NCBI RefSeq assembly: GCF_003355515.1
Contig: NZ_CP031367.1
Location: 620,001-684,000, forward strand
Reading direction: 5' to 3'
DNA length: 64,000 nucleotides
Source of the DNA: Aliarcobacter trophiarum LMG 25534
GTDB taxonomy: Bacteria > Campylobacterota > Campylobacteria > Campylobacterales > Arcobacteraceae
The notes beneath the pieces are model-generated. The model saw nothing but the letters and a program-made list of their open reading frames with translations, ran no database searches and had not been told where the DNA came from. Below are positions 1-7,412 of the stretch, piece by piece (position 1 is the first letter of the stretch; every line of letters begins with the position of its first letter). The position numbers were made by a program, and so were the translations under genes.

Positions 1-39
1 ACTAACTTGGGGTCATTCCAAGATGAGATTTAGATATAT

Positions 40-1332
40 TTATTTTATTTGACTATAAATATTTATTTTATAGCTTCCTAGTTCTCTTTTTATAGTATCA
101 TTTAAAGAGTTGCTAAAGATAGCTGGGAGATTTTCACTTAAAATAACTCCACTTAAAAGCTCTTTTTTTAGAAGGGAATAAAATATTAAGATACCAGCTC
201 CAATTCCTGTTGGATAAGATACATAAGTGCTTCCACTATATGGTGTTTTTATAAGGTCTGTATATTTACTAAATGATAAACCAATAGACTCAATACTTTT
301 TATCTTTTTTTTGTTTTTTGGATAAGAAATCTCTATATAAATATCTGCAATGGCACTAAATTCTGCATATTTTATAGTCTTCTTTTTTATATAATCCTCT
401 ATTATTTCTGGGCTTTTCATTTTTGGAATTATATTTTTTATAATACTATTTATAGATATTTTTTCACTCTCATTTTCTATGCAATATCTATTTGAGAAAA
501 GATTTAACTGATATAGGTTTTTCATAAGTTCAAGCTCATTTCCTCCAATATTTAGTCTAATGTTTTCAACATTTGGAAAGCTCTGTTTTAGTGAGATTAG
601 CTCCTCTTGAAAAACTGGATAAACATCTATAATGTTTCTAAAATATGGAAATTTATATAGCTTTGATTTTGAAAAAGGTTCTATAGTCTTTAGTTGATTG
701 TTTTTGAAAAATATTGGAGAAAATGCTAGTTCATCAATAGCTACTTTTGGGGACCAAGAGAATATTAATTTTTTTGATTGTATCTCTTCTAATAAATTTA
801 ACTCAATCTTTGTAATTTTAACTTCATATGGAAGGTTTTTTAAAGAGTTTATTCTTTCACCTATTAAAAAATTTGTAATTCCAGGTGAGACTCCTAGATT
901 TATCAAAGCAAAAAGGTCTCTTTTTTTGAACTCATTTTCTAAGCTTTGTTGTTCAAATTTTAAACTAGTTAGAATATCATTTTTATAGATATCACTTGCC
1001 AAATCAGCATAGTTTGAATTAAACTCTAAAGCTAATTTCATAATATCTAAGTTATAACTAGGAGTTGAAGAGTTTATAAAAATATCAAAATCTTGTAGCT
1101 CTTTTGTATATTTTTTTGGGTTTTTAAAAATATTCTCAAAATTATCTACTTCCAAGAAGTTTGAAGATTCAAGAAGTTCGCTATTTTTATAAAAATGCAT
1201 TTTAGCCTTTTTTATATCTCTAACTACAAATAAAAATTCAATACAATCTTTTAAATTCTTATTAGATTGTTCACATAAAAGTGTGGAAATAACGCTACAA
1301 ACTGCACCAACACCAAAAAATACTACTCTCAT
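40..1332 (-). CDS. Saccharopine dehydrogenase-like NAD(P)-binding protein
   Basis: A 430-residue protein opens with a Rossmann nucleotide-binding motif (G7-V-G-A-V11 after a hydrophobic beta strand), as in saccharopine dehydrogenase / homospermidine synthase-like oxidoreductases. These enzymes make or cleave secondary amines with NAD(P)H; the substrate here cannot be read from the sequence. The Gly-rich stretch near the C-terminus (about residues 375-390, SGSTYVSYPTGIGAGILI) is typical of the catalytic half of the family. The ATG at 1332 has an AGGG ribosome-binding site. It is transcribed away from the metal ABC transporter, and the 149-bp gap between them holds a palindrome close to the transporter start. 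The family is likely, the exact reaction unknown. Confidence 0.7.
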   Translation of the reverse strand: MRVVFFGVGAVCSVISTLLCEQSNKNLKDCIEFLFVVRDIKKAKMHFYKNSELLESSNFLEVDNFENIFKNPKKYTKELQDFDIFINSSTPSYNLDIMKLALEFNSNYADLASDIYKNDILTSLKFEQQSLENEFKKRDLFALINLGVSPGITNFLIGERINSLKNLPYEVKITKIELNLLEEIQSKKLIFSWSPKVAIDELAFSPIFFKNNQLKTIEPFSKSKLYKFPYFRNIIDVYPVFQEELISLKQSFPNVENIRLNIGGNELELMKNLYQLNLFSNRYCIENESEKISINSIIKNIIPKMKSPEIIEDYIKKKTIKYAEFSAIADIYIEISYPKNKKKIKSIESIGLSFSKYTDLIKTPYSGSTYVSYPTGIGAGILIFYSLLKKELLSGVILSENLPAIFSNSLNDTIKRELGSYKINIYSQIK

Positions 1333-1451
1333 AAAAATCCCTAATTTTTTATTTTTACAATAATGATATCTTAATATTTTAGTCTATTGAGACTTGAACT
1401 ATTATTTAAATAGATATAAATAAATAAAAATTAATATTTATTTAGCTATTA

Positions 1452-1468
1452 TTGCAACCTAGTTGCAA
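1452..1468. promoter_or_regulatory. 17-bp perfect palindrome upstream of the metal ABC transporter
   Basis: TTGCAAC-CTA-GTTGCAA is a perfect 7-3-7 inverted repeat ending 13 bp before the ATG of the ATP-binding subunit. Its position suits a repressor acting on transcription start. Zinc and manganese importers of this family are commonly controlled by Fur-family regulators such as Zur, so a Zur-like operator is the simplest reading. No regulator gene lies nearby, so the assignment is inference. Confidence 0.5.
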
Positions 1469-1481
1469 ATAAAAGGGTAGT

Positions 1482-2222
1482 ATGAATTTAATACAAATAG
1501 AGAACCTATCACACTCTTATTCAAATACAAAAGCTTTGGAAGAGGTAAGTATAAATATAAAGGAAGATGATTTTTTAGCAATCATTGGTCCAAATGGTGG
1601 TGGAAAATCTACACTTCTAAAACTGATTTTAGGTTTACTTCCTATTCAAAATGGGAAAATATTAAAAAATATCAAAAATAGTGAAGTTGGTTATGTTCCA
1701 CAAAATACAAATTTAAATATTGATTTCCCAATTACTGCTTTGGAAGTTGTTTTAATGGGACATATAAAAAGGAAAAGAAAAATTTTTGGATATGCAAAAG
1801 AGGATATTTTTTGTGCAATGAACTCTTTAAAACAAGTTGGTATGGAAAAATTTGCAGATAAAAAAATAGGTGATTTAAGTGGTGGACAAAGACAAAGAGT
1901 CTTTATCGCTCGTGCTTTATGCTCAAACCCAAAAATTTTAATGTTAGATGAACCAACTGCTAGTATTGATGTAAAAGGGCAACAAGAGATTTATGAGCTA
2001 TTAAAAGAGCTTAATAAATCTATTGCAATAGTAGTTGTAAGCCACGATTTAACAATACTTTTAAACTATGCAAAAGATGTAGCTCATGTAAATAGAACTT
2101 TAGTTTATCATAGTTTAAAAGAGGTTCAAAGAAGTGTAACTTTAAGTGATGACCATTTGTGTGAAGTAGAGCTTTTAACTGCTCTTGGAAAGACACAAAT
2201 TTGTTGTAATCATGAGCATTAA
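1482..2222 (+). CDS. znuC: Metal ABC transporter ATP-binding protein (ZnuC-like)
   Basis: The 246-residue ATPase carries Walker A GPNGGGKST (36-44), signature LSGGQ (132-136) and Walker B ILMLDEP (152-158), and matches the zinc/manganese importer ATPases in length and order. The tail ends in a Cys-Cys-x-His-x-His cluster (242-246), which may bind metal. An AAGGG ribosome-binding site precedes the ATG. The permease follows after 17 bp. No periplasmic binding protein is encoded in the window, so this must be supplied elsewhere. Zinc is favoured over manganese or iron by the palindrome upstream and the Cys/His tail, but the substrate is not proven. Confidence 0.8.
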   Translation: MNLIQIENLSHSYSNTKALEEVSINIKEDDFLAIIGPNGGGKSTLLKLILGLLPIQNGKILKNIKNSEVGYVPQNTNLNIDFPITALEVVLMGHIKRKRKIFGYAKEDIFCAMNSLKQVGMEKFADKKIGDLSGGQRQRVFIARALCSNPKILMLDEPTASIDVKGQQEIYELLKELNKSIAIVVVSHDLTILLNYAKDVAHVNRTLVYHSLKEVQRSVTLSDDHLCEVELLTALGKTQICCNHEH

Positions 2223-2239
2223 GAAAAGAGGGATAAAAA

Positions 2240-3028
2240 ATGGAAATTTTACAATATGATTTCATACAAAATGCCCTAATAGCTGGAGTATTAATCTCTA
2301 TAGCATCTGGAATTATAGGAACTTTAGTTGTAGTAAATAAAGTTACTTTTCTTACAGGTGGAATAGCTCATAGTGCTTATGGAGGGATTGGAATAGCAAT
2401 ATTCTTAGGAATTCCAGTTCTATTTGGTGCAACTGTTTTTGCTTGTATTACTGCAATTATAATAGCAATTATAACTTTGAAAAATAGAAGCAGAATAGAT
2501 GCAATAATAGGTATGATGTGGGCTAGTGGAATGGCTATTGGAATTATTTTTGTAGATTTAACTCCTGGTTATAATGTAGATTTAATGAGCTACTTATTTG
2601 GGAGTATTATTGCTATTTCAAGTGAAGATTTATTCTATATGGTACTTTTAGATATTTTTATTATAGGAGTTGTAATCTTTTTTTATAAAGAGATTCTGGC
2701 AGTTTCATATGATAGTGAATTTGCAGGTCTTAGAGGAATAAATGTTAAGTTCTTTTATACCTTAATTTTAGTTTTATCAGCTTTGTGTGTGGTCGCTGCT
2801 ATAAAAGCCGTTGGGCTTATTTTAGTGATTGCACTTCTTACAATTCCTACATATATAGCTGAAACCTTTGCAACAAAACTATCTAGTATGATGATAATTA
2901 GCTCAATTTTAGCTACAATATTCACAATATCAGGTCTTGTAGTTTCATATTTATATGATATAAGCTCAGGAGCTAGTATAATAATAGTCGCAGTTGTTGC
3001 TTTGGGAGTTGTAAAGCTAATAAAATAA
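2240..3028 (+). CDS. znuB: Metal ABC transporter permease (ZnuB-like, ABC-3 family)
   Basis: The 262-residue protein is almost entirely hydrophobic, with about eight predicted membrane helices, and has the conserved family stretch FLTGGIAHSAYGGIG (residues 37-51) and the GLILVIALLTIPT segment near residue 195. This is the channel-forming subunit of the zinc/manganese importer family. It is translated 17 bp downstream of the ATPase, with a GAGGGA ribosome-binding site, and the S1-domain gene follows after 27 bp, so all three may share one transcript. Substrate as for the ATPase. Confidence 0.8.
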   Translation: MEILQYDFIQNALIAGVLISIASGIIGTLVVVNKVTFLTGGIAHSAYGGIGIAIFLGIPVLFGATVFACITAIIIAIITLKNRSRIDAIIGMMWASGMAIGIIFVDLTPGYNVDLMSYLFGSIIAISSEDLFYMVLLDIFIIGVVIFFYKEILAVSYDSEFAGLRGINVKFFYTLILVLSALCVVAAIKAVGLILVIALLTIPTYIAETFATKLSSMMIISSILATIFTISGLVVSYLYDISSGASIIIVAVVALGVVKLIK

Positions 3029-3055
3029 AAAATAGAAAATGAAACGGAAAGACCA

Positions 3056-3889
3056 ATGAAAAAAATAGATGTAAAAATAAAACAAGGGCTTGTAAATACT
3101 CTTAGAATAAATAGAGTTAGTGAGCCAGGAATTTACTTAATAAGTGGAGATGAAACAGAAGTTTTACTTCCAAATGCTTATGTAAAAAAAGAGATGGCAA
3201 TAGATAGTTTACTTGATGTTTTTATCTATACTGATAGTGAAGATAGACTTGTAGCAACAACTTTAAAACCATATTTATACCTAAATGAGTTTGCAAATTT
3301 AAAGATAGTTGATAGTGCAAAGTTTGGATATTTTGTAGATATTGGTTTGCCAAAAGATTTGTTAGTTCCAAAAAATAGGCAAAAAGGAAGCTTTATAGTT
3401 GGTTCATATAAAGTTTTACAAATGCAGTTTGATGAAAGAACAAGTAGATTAATTGCAAGTGAAAAATATATTTTAGAAAACGAGCCAAATGGTTTAAAGC
3501 AAGGAGATGAGGTTGAAATAATTTTATACTCAAAAACTCCACTTGGATTTAAAGTTATTGTAAACAACTCTTTTGAAGGGATGATTTTTCACTCTGAAAT
3601 TTTTGAAAATTTAAGAATAGGGGACAAAAAAAGAGCCTATATAAAAAATTTAAGAGAAGATAAAAAGCTAGATATTAGTTTGCAGAGAATTGGACAAAAA
3701 GTAGACGATAATAAGGTTTTAGAGATATTAAAAGCAAATGGTGGAGTTATAAATTTTACATATAAAAGCGATGCAAATGATATAAAAGATGTTTTTGCTA
3801 TGAGTAAAAAAGCTTTTAAAGCAACTTTGACAAAACTAATAGAAGAAAAAAAGATAAGATTGGAGAATGATAAAATTTGCTTAATTTAA
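3056..3889 (+). CDS. CvfB/YitL-like S1 RNA-binding protein
   Basis: The 277-residue protein has consecutive S1-like beta-barrel regions (roughly 1-60, 65-130 and 145-210) and ends with a winged-helix-like segment (about 215-277, with SKKAFKATLTKLIEEKKI). This is the layout of the CvfB/YitL family, which binds RNA and affects virulence and translation-linked traits in other bacteria. Its role in Campylobacterota is not established. It lies 27 bp after the metal permease with a CGGAAAG-type ribosome-binding site and ends just before the operator of tpx. Confidence 0.7.
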   Translation: MKKIDVKIKQGLVNTLRINRVSEPGIYLISGDETEVLLPNAYVKKEMAIDSLLDVFIYTDSEDRLVATTLKPYLYLNEFANLKIVDSAKFGYFVDIGLPKDLLVPKNRQKGSFIVGSYKVLQMQFDERTSRLIASEKYILENEPNGLKQGDEVEIILYSKTPLGFKVIVNNSFEGMIFHSEIFENLRIGDKKRAYIKNLREDKKLDISLQRIGQKVDDNKVLEILKANGGVINFTYKSDANDIKDVFAMSKKAFKATLTKLIEEKKIRLENDKICLI

Positions 3890-3891
3890 AT

Positions 3892-3910
3892 TAAGACAAA
3901 TTTTATCCTA
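3892..3910 (+). promoter_or_regulatory. Putative operator of tpx (shared 19-bp inverted repeat)
   Basis: TAAGACAAA-T-TTTATCCTA is a 9-1-9 imperfect inverted repeat (7 of 9 positions pair with the ideal TAGGATAAA half). It is followed, after 6 bp, by an ideal -10 hexamer TATAAT (3917-3922), so the element covers the -35 region. The same element with the identical right half stands before sufB and before the NifU-like gene. A regulator sensing oxidants or Fe-S status (for example Rrf2/IscR-like or a Fur-family protein) is inferred, not seen. Confidence 0.6.
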
Positions 3911-3954
3911 ATTGAATATAATTTCAGATATTTATTTTAAATAAAGGATATAAA

Positions 3955-4494
3955 ATGGCAACAGTAAAATTTCATGGAAATATAGATGTAAATTTAAGTG
4001 GAGCAGAGGTTAATGTTGGTGATTTAGCGCCAGTTGTAACAGGTGTAGCACAAGATTTAAGTGATATCCAAATTGGTGGACAAAAAGGAAAAGCTCAAAT
4101 TATTTTAGCAGTTCCATCGCTTGATACTGGTGTTTGTGCAAAAGAGGCAAAAAGATTTAATGATGAGGCAAGTAAGTTAGAACATGTTGAAGTAATTGTG
4201 GTATCTATGGATTTACCATTTGCAATGAAAAGATTTTGTACAACAGAAGGTGCAGATAATATCTTAGTAGCTTCAGATTTTAGAGCAAAAGCTTTTGCAA
4301 AATCTTATGGTGTATTACAAGCAAATGGACCATTAGCAGGGTTATCAGCAAGAGCTGTATTTATAGTAAATCCTTCTGGAAAAATTACTTATAAAGAGAT
4401 TGTTCCTGAAATTACAGATGAACCAAACTATGATGCAGTTTTAGCAGCAGTTGCAGAAGCATCATCAACTGCTTGTTGTGGAAGTTGTCACTAG
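3955..4494 (+). CDS. tpx: Thiol peroxidase Tpx
   Basis: The 179-residue protein is an atypical 2-Cys peroxiredoxin that reduces peroxides using thioredoxin electrons. The peroxidatic cysteine is C61 in PSLDTGVC and the resolving cysteine is C95 in KRFCTTEGAD, the diagnostic Tpx pairing. The C-terminus adds an unusual cysteine-rich tail (C174, C175, C178, H179) beyond the normal Tpx end. An AAAGGA ribosome-binding site precedes the ATG. It has its own promoter with the 19-bp operator shared with the suf and nifU genes, which fits an oxidative-stress role. Confidence 0.93.
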   Translation: MATVKFHGNIDVNLSGAEVNVGDLAPVVTGVAQDLSDIQIGGQKGKAQIILAVPSLDTGVCAKEAKRFNDEASKLEHVEVIVVSMDLPFAMKRFCTTEGADNILVASDFRAKAFAKSYGVLQANGPLAGLSARAVFIVNPSGKITYKEIVPEITDEPNYDAVLAAVAEASSTACCGSCH

Positions 4495-4517
4495 GGTCTA
4501 GGTTAGACCAATATTAT

Positions 4518-4543
4518 TTTGAGCAAGATACCTCTTGCTCAAA
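4518..4543 (+). terminator. Hairpin downstream of tpx
   Basis: TTTGAGCAAGA and TCTTGCTCAAA form a perfect 11-bp stem with a 4-nt loop (TACC) 24 bp after the tpx stop. No T-run follows it, so it may be a weak terminator or an mRNA 3' end stabiliser. Confidence 0.5.
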
Positions 4544-4602
4544 TCTAACTACTATTAATCAAATTATTGTAAAATCTTTTAAATAAACAGAAAGGATTAA
4601 AT

Positions 4603-5220
4603 TTGAAAACTACAATCAAAAGTGTTATTTTTTTCTTCTTATTGACTATATCATTGTTTGCTAATAATATTGTAAATCAAGGGTATGAAGAGCTTAAAAA
4701 AGGAAATGTTTTAGAGGCTTTGACCTTATTTAAAAATGCTTGTGAAGCTGGTGGATACTCTGGTTGTTATAATTTAGGATTAATCTATTTTGATGGAAAA
4801 TATATAGAAAAGAGCTATGAAAAGGCATTTGAAAACTTTGAAAAAGCTTGTACAGAAGGACATCAAAACTCTTGTTATAATCTTGCATTTATGTATGAAA
4901 AAGGTTTAGGAGTTCAAAAAGATAACTTTAAAGCTGTTGATTTATATATAAAAACTTGTAAAAATGGATTGAGCTCTTCTTGTTATAATTTAGGAATTAT
5001 GTATAAAAAAGGTGAAGCAGTTGAAAAAGATGGGTTTAGAGCTATTGATTTTTATACAAAAGCCTGTGATATGAATCATCAGAAAGCCTGTTATAATTTG
5101 GGAGTTATCTATCTTGATGGAGAATTTTTAGCTATAAATAAGATAAAAGCAAAAGAGTATTTTGAAAAATCTTGTGAGTTAGGATATAACATAGCTTGTG
5201 AAGAGTTGGGAAAACTTTAA
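4603..5220 (+). CDS. Secreted Sel1-repeat cysteine-rich protein (Hcp-like)
   Basis: The 205-residue protein begins with a signal peptide (hydrophobic residues 6-20) and is then made of about five tandem Sel1/TPR-like helical repeats of 36 residues, each with the pattern SCYNLG.MY and a second cysteine 8 residues earlier. Paired cysteines at this spacing are typical of the Helicobacter cysteine-rich proteins, which form one disulfide per repeat in the periplasm. The start is TTG at 4603, set by AAAGGA 6-7 bp upstream. The function is not known; such proteins usually act in protein-protein contacts. It ends 72 bp before nnrS. Confidence 0.8.
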   Translation: MKTTIKSVIFFFLLTISLFANNIVNQGYEELKKGNVLEALTLFKNACEAGGYSGCYNLGLIYFDGKYIEKSYEKAFENFEKACTEGHQNSCYNLAFMYEKGLGVQKDNFKAVDLYIKTCKNGLSSSCYNLGIMYKKGEAVEKDGFRAIDFYTKACDMNHQKACYNLGVIYLDGEFLAINKIKAKEYFEKSCELGYNIACEELGKL

Positions 5221-5224
5221 AATA

Positions 5225-5238
5225 TTGTTTAAAATCAA
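5225..5238 (+). promoter_or_regulatory. FNR/CRP-like box upstream of nnrS
   Basis: TTGTT-TAAA-ATCAA differs from the FNR consensus TTGAT-N4-ATCAA at one position. Its centre (5231.5) lies 41.5 bp before a start site at 5273 that would be set by the hexamer TAGAAT at 5261-5266, the spacing of a class II activator site. NnrS genes are often controlled by FNR/NNR-type regulators. The reading is inference from spacing and consensus. Confidence 0.45.
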
Positions 5239-5261
5239 GCCATGTTATAGAATAAATTGAT

Positions 5262-5291
5262 AGAATCTCCTAAAATGATTTAGGAGATTCT
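5262..5291 (+). promoter_or_regulatory. 13-bp perfect hairpin covering the nnrS ribosome-binding site
   Basis: AGAATCTCCTAAA (5262-5274), loop ATGA, and TTTAGGAGATTCT (5279-5291) form a perfect stem ending 1 bp before the nnrS ATG. The nnrS Shine-Dalgarno AGGAG (5282-5286) is fully inside the right arm. Read-through transcripts from the Sel1 gene would carry the closed hairpin; a start near 5273 would remove the left arm. It may also act as the Sel1 gene terminator. Confidence 0.6.
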
Positions 5292-5292
5292 T

Positions 5293-6555
5293 ATGACTTC
5301 GTGGTACAAAAAGTTTGCCTCACAACCACATCAACCATTTTTCACAAATGGAATATTGTTTTTTATACTTTTTATAACTCTATTTGCTTTTGCTTATTCA
5401 AATAGTATAAAATTAGATACTGCACTTCTAACATATCATGCTTATGCTCTTGTTTTTGTGGTATTTATTCAATTCTTTTTAGGTTTTTTATTTGTTGTTT
5501 TCCCAAAATTTTTAATGCAGAGTGAAGTTGAACCAAAAGATTATATGAATCAATTCTTTCTCTATTTTATATCTAGCTTAGGTATATTCTTATCTCTTAT
5601 TTTCTATTCAAAGATTACTATTTTATTTCAGATTATGATGCTTTTTGCACAAATTTTGAGTTTTAGATTACTTTATACTATACATAGAAAAAGTATAATG
5701 AAAGATAAAAATGATACAAAATGGATTTTAATGGCATTTAGTACAGGAATTGTCTCTCATCTTATCTATATAGTTTCAGAATTTAATTTTAGTTATTCAT
5801 ATTTAGTCTCTAAAATTGCTATAAATAGTGGATTTTATCTATTCTTATTTATGATTATATTTGTTATTTCTCAAAGAATGATACCTTTCTTTACAAGAGT
5901 TATGGTTCCTGAATATATTATAAATAAAAGTCCAAAACTATTGGATACTATTTTTGTACTTTTACTTCTAAAAGTTATTTTATTTAGTTTTGAAAATAGT
6001 AAGTTAAACTTATTAGCAGATATTCCACTTTTTATATTTATTACAAAAGAGTTGTTTCGTTGGAAAATGCCTACACTTTCTACTCCACCTATAGTTTGGA
6101 TACTTCATTTGGCTCTTTATTGGATTGTTGTTGCATTTTTTATCTCTATTGTTGAGGGAGTTTTTGCCTTTATAAATCCAAATTTTTATTTTGAAAAGAT
6201 TGTAGTTCATACTTTAGCTATTGGATATTTTGTTACAGTTTTGATTGGATTTGGTACAAGAGTTGTGTTAGGACACTCTGGAAGAAAAATAACAACAGGG
6301 GTATTTGCTATTTCAATATTTATAGCTGTTCAGATTTTAGTTTTTGTTAGAATCTTTGCATCAATTAGTGTAAATTTTGGTTTAAGTTATATCTTTTTTA
6401 TAGAGTTGAGTGCTATTTTATTGATAGTAGCTTTGATTATTTGGTCTTGTAAATATGTTGCTATTTTATTGGAAAATGATAAAAAACCAGAAGTAGTGTC
6501 TTCAAATACAGATACAAATAAAAAACAAGAGATTCAATCAAAATGGAAGGCTTAA
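5293..6555 (+). CDS. nnrS: NnrS family membrane protein
   Basis: The 420-residue protein has about twelve membrane helices and the histidine-bearing segments typical of NnrS, such as TALLTYHAYALVF (near residues 41-53) and VVHTLAIGYFVTVLIGFGTRVVLGH (near 298-322, quoted in part: HTLAIGYFVT). NnrS proteins are haem- and copper-containing membrane proteins linked to nitric-oxide tolerance and denitrification. The ATG at 5293 is chosen because AGGAG lies 6 bp upstream. The gene stands alone, with an FNR-like box and a bidirectional terminator after it. A C-terminal cytosolic tail of about 25 residues is charged. Confidence 0.85.
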   Translation: MTSWYKKFASQPHQPFFTNGILFFILFITLFAFAYSNSIKLDTALLTYHAYALVFVVFIQFFLGFLFVVFPKFLMQSEVEPKDYMNQFFLYFISSLGIFLSLIFYSKITILFQIMMLFAQILSFRLLYTIHRKSIMKDKNDTKWILMAFSTGIVSHLIYIVSEFNFSYSYLVSKIAINSGFYLFLFMIIFVISQRMIPFFTRVMVPEYIINKSPKLLDTIFVLLLLKVILFSFENSKLNLLADIPLFIFITKELFRWKMPTLSTPPIVWILHLALYWIVVAFFISIVEGVFAFINPNFYFEKIVVHTLAIGYFVTVLIGFGTRVVLGHSGRKITTGVFAISIFIAVQILVFVRIFASISVNFGLSYIFFIELSAILLIVALIIWSCKYVAILLENDKKPEVVSSNTDTNKKQEIQSKWKA

Positions 6556-6567
6556 TTTAGAAAAATT

Positions 6568-6602
6568 AAAGACCTAGTAATAAAATTTACTAGGTCTTTT
6601 TA
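6568..6602. terminator. Bidirectional terminator between nnrS and the rhodanese gene
   Basis: AAAGACCTAGTAA and TTACTAGGTCTTT form a perfect 13-bp stem with a 6-nt loop. A T-run follows on the plus strand and an A-run precedes it, so it can end both convergent genes. Confidence 0.85.
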
Positions 6603-6613
6603 GAGTTTATAAT

Positions 6614-7279
6614 CTAAGGTTTAATTGTTGATAATCCAACACTAAGCCAAGACTGCATTCCACCTCTATACCACTTCATTTTCTCTTGAGGATAACCAAT
6701 AGCCATAAGCTCCCTCATAGCTTCAGGAGATTGTCCACACCAAATGGCATTACAAAACATCAAAAGTGTTTTTGCATTTGTAAAGTCATATTTTCCATCT
6801 TTTTCAACTACCCCAAAAGTTTCTAAAGCCTCTTGAAACTCATCTGGATATTGAGATTTCTTTGTATATACATAAGGCACATTAATAGCACCTGCAATAG
6901 TTTCATGGTTATACCAGTTTTCAGTTCTACTATCAATTAAAAGTAGGTTTTTGTCTGTTTTTGATTTTTCAATAAACTCCAAAACCTCTACCTCTCCATA
7001 AGTTTCTATTTTGTCACTAGCTTTTATTGGTGCAATTTTTCCAAAATATGTTACAAAGTTTCTTTTACAATTCTCATTTACACTAGGAGCTGCTTCGTGA
7101 ACTCCACCAAAAACATCTTTTGGATCAAATGCAACAGTTTCACACTCTTTTGGTTTAGGCACTCTTTTTATAGTAGCTTTTTTACCATTTTCTAAAGTAA
7201 CTTCAACCCCAGTTGTTTGTAAATCTGCTGCAAATATACTACTTGCAACAATAACACTTCCTAAAAATAATTTAAACAT
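6614..7279 (-). CDS. Periplasmic rhodanese-domain protein
   Basis: The 221-residue protein has a signal peptide (1-18, cleaved after SIFA) and a rhodanese domain at about 95-215 with the DSR motif (116-118), the CH2A-like histidine-containing WYNHETIAGAINVPY segment and an active-site loop containing C176. Rhodaneses move sulfane sulfur or act as sulfur carriers. The loop is unusual: CNAIWCGQS has a second cysteine, C181, five residues on, so a disulfide or thiol-exchange role is possible. The residues before the domain (20-90) include two further cysteines (C46, C71). A GGAGAG ribosome-binding site precedes the ATG. It is convergent with nnrS. Confidence 0.75.
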   Translation of the reverse strand: MFKLFLGSVIVASSIFAADLQTTGVEVTLENGKKATIKRVPKPKECETVAFDPKDVFGGVHEAAPSVNENCKRNFVTYFGKIAPIKASDKIETYGEVEVLEFIEKSKTDKNLLLIDSRTENWYNHETIAGAINVPYVYTKKSQYPDEFQEALETFGVVEKDGKYDFTNAKTLLMFCNAIWCGQSPEAMRELMAIGYPQEKMKWYRGGMQSWLSVGLSTIKP

Positions 7280-7412
7280 TTAACTCTCCTTAATTTAAAA
7301 TTATATAGATTTGGATTCTATCACAAACTTTTATAAATGGCAAAAATATCGGGGACTTAAGTGAAATTTAGATAAAATCTAAGCTATTTTAGTAACACAA
7401 TTAGGATTTTTA

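Noticed and set aside
698-988. Plus-strand frame inside the saccharopine dehydrogenase-like gene
   Set aside because: It is the reverse shadow of a convincing minus-strand gene and has no ribosome-binding site.
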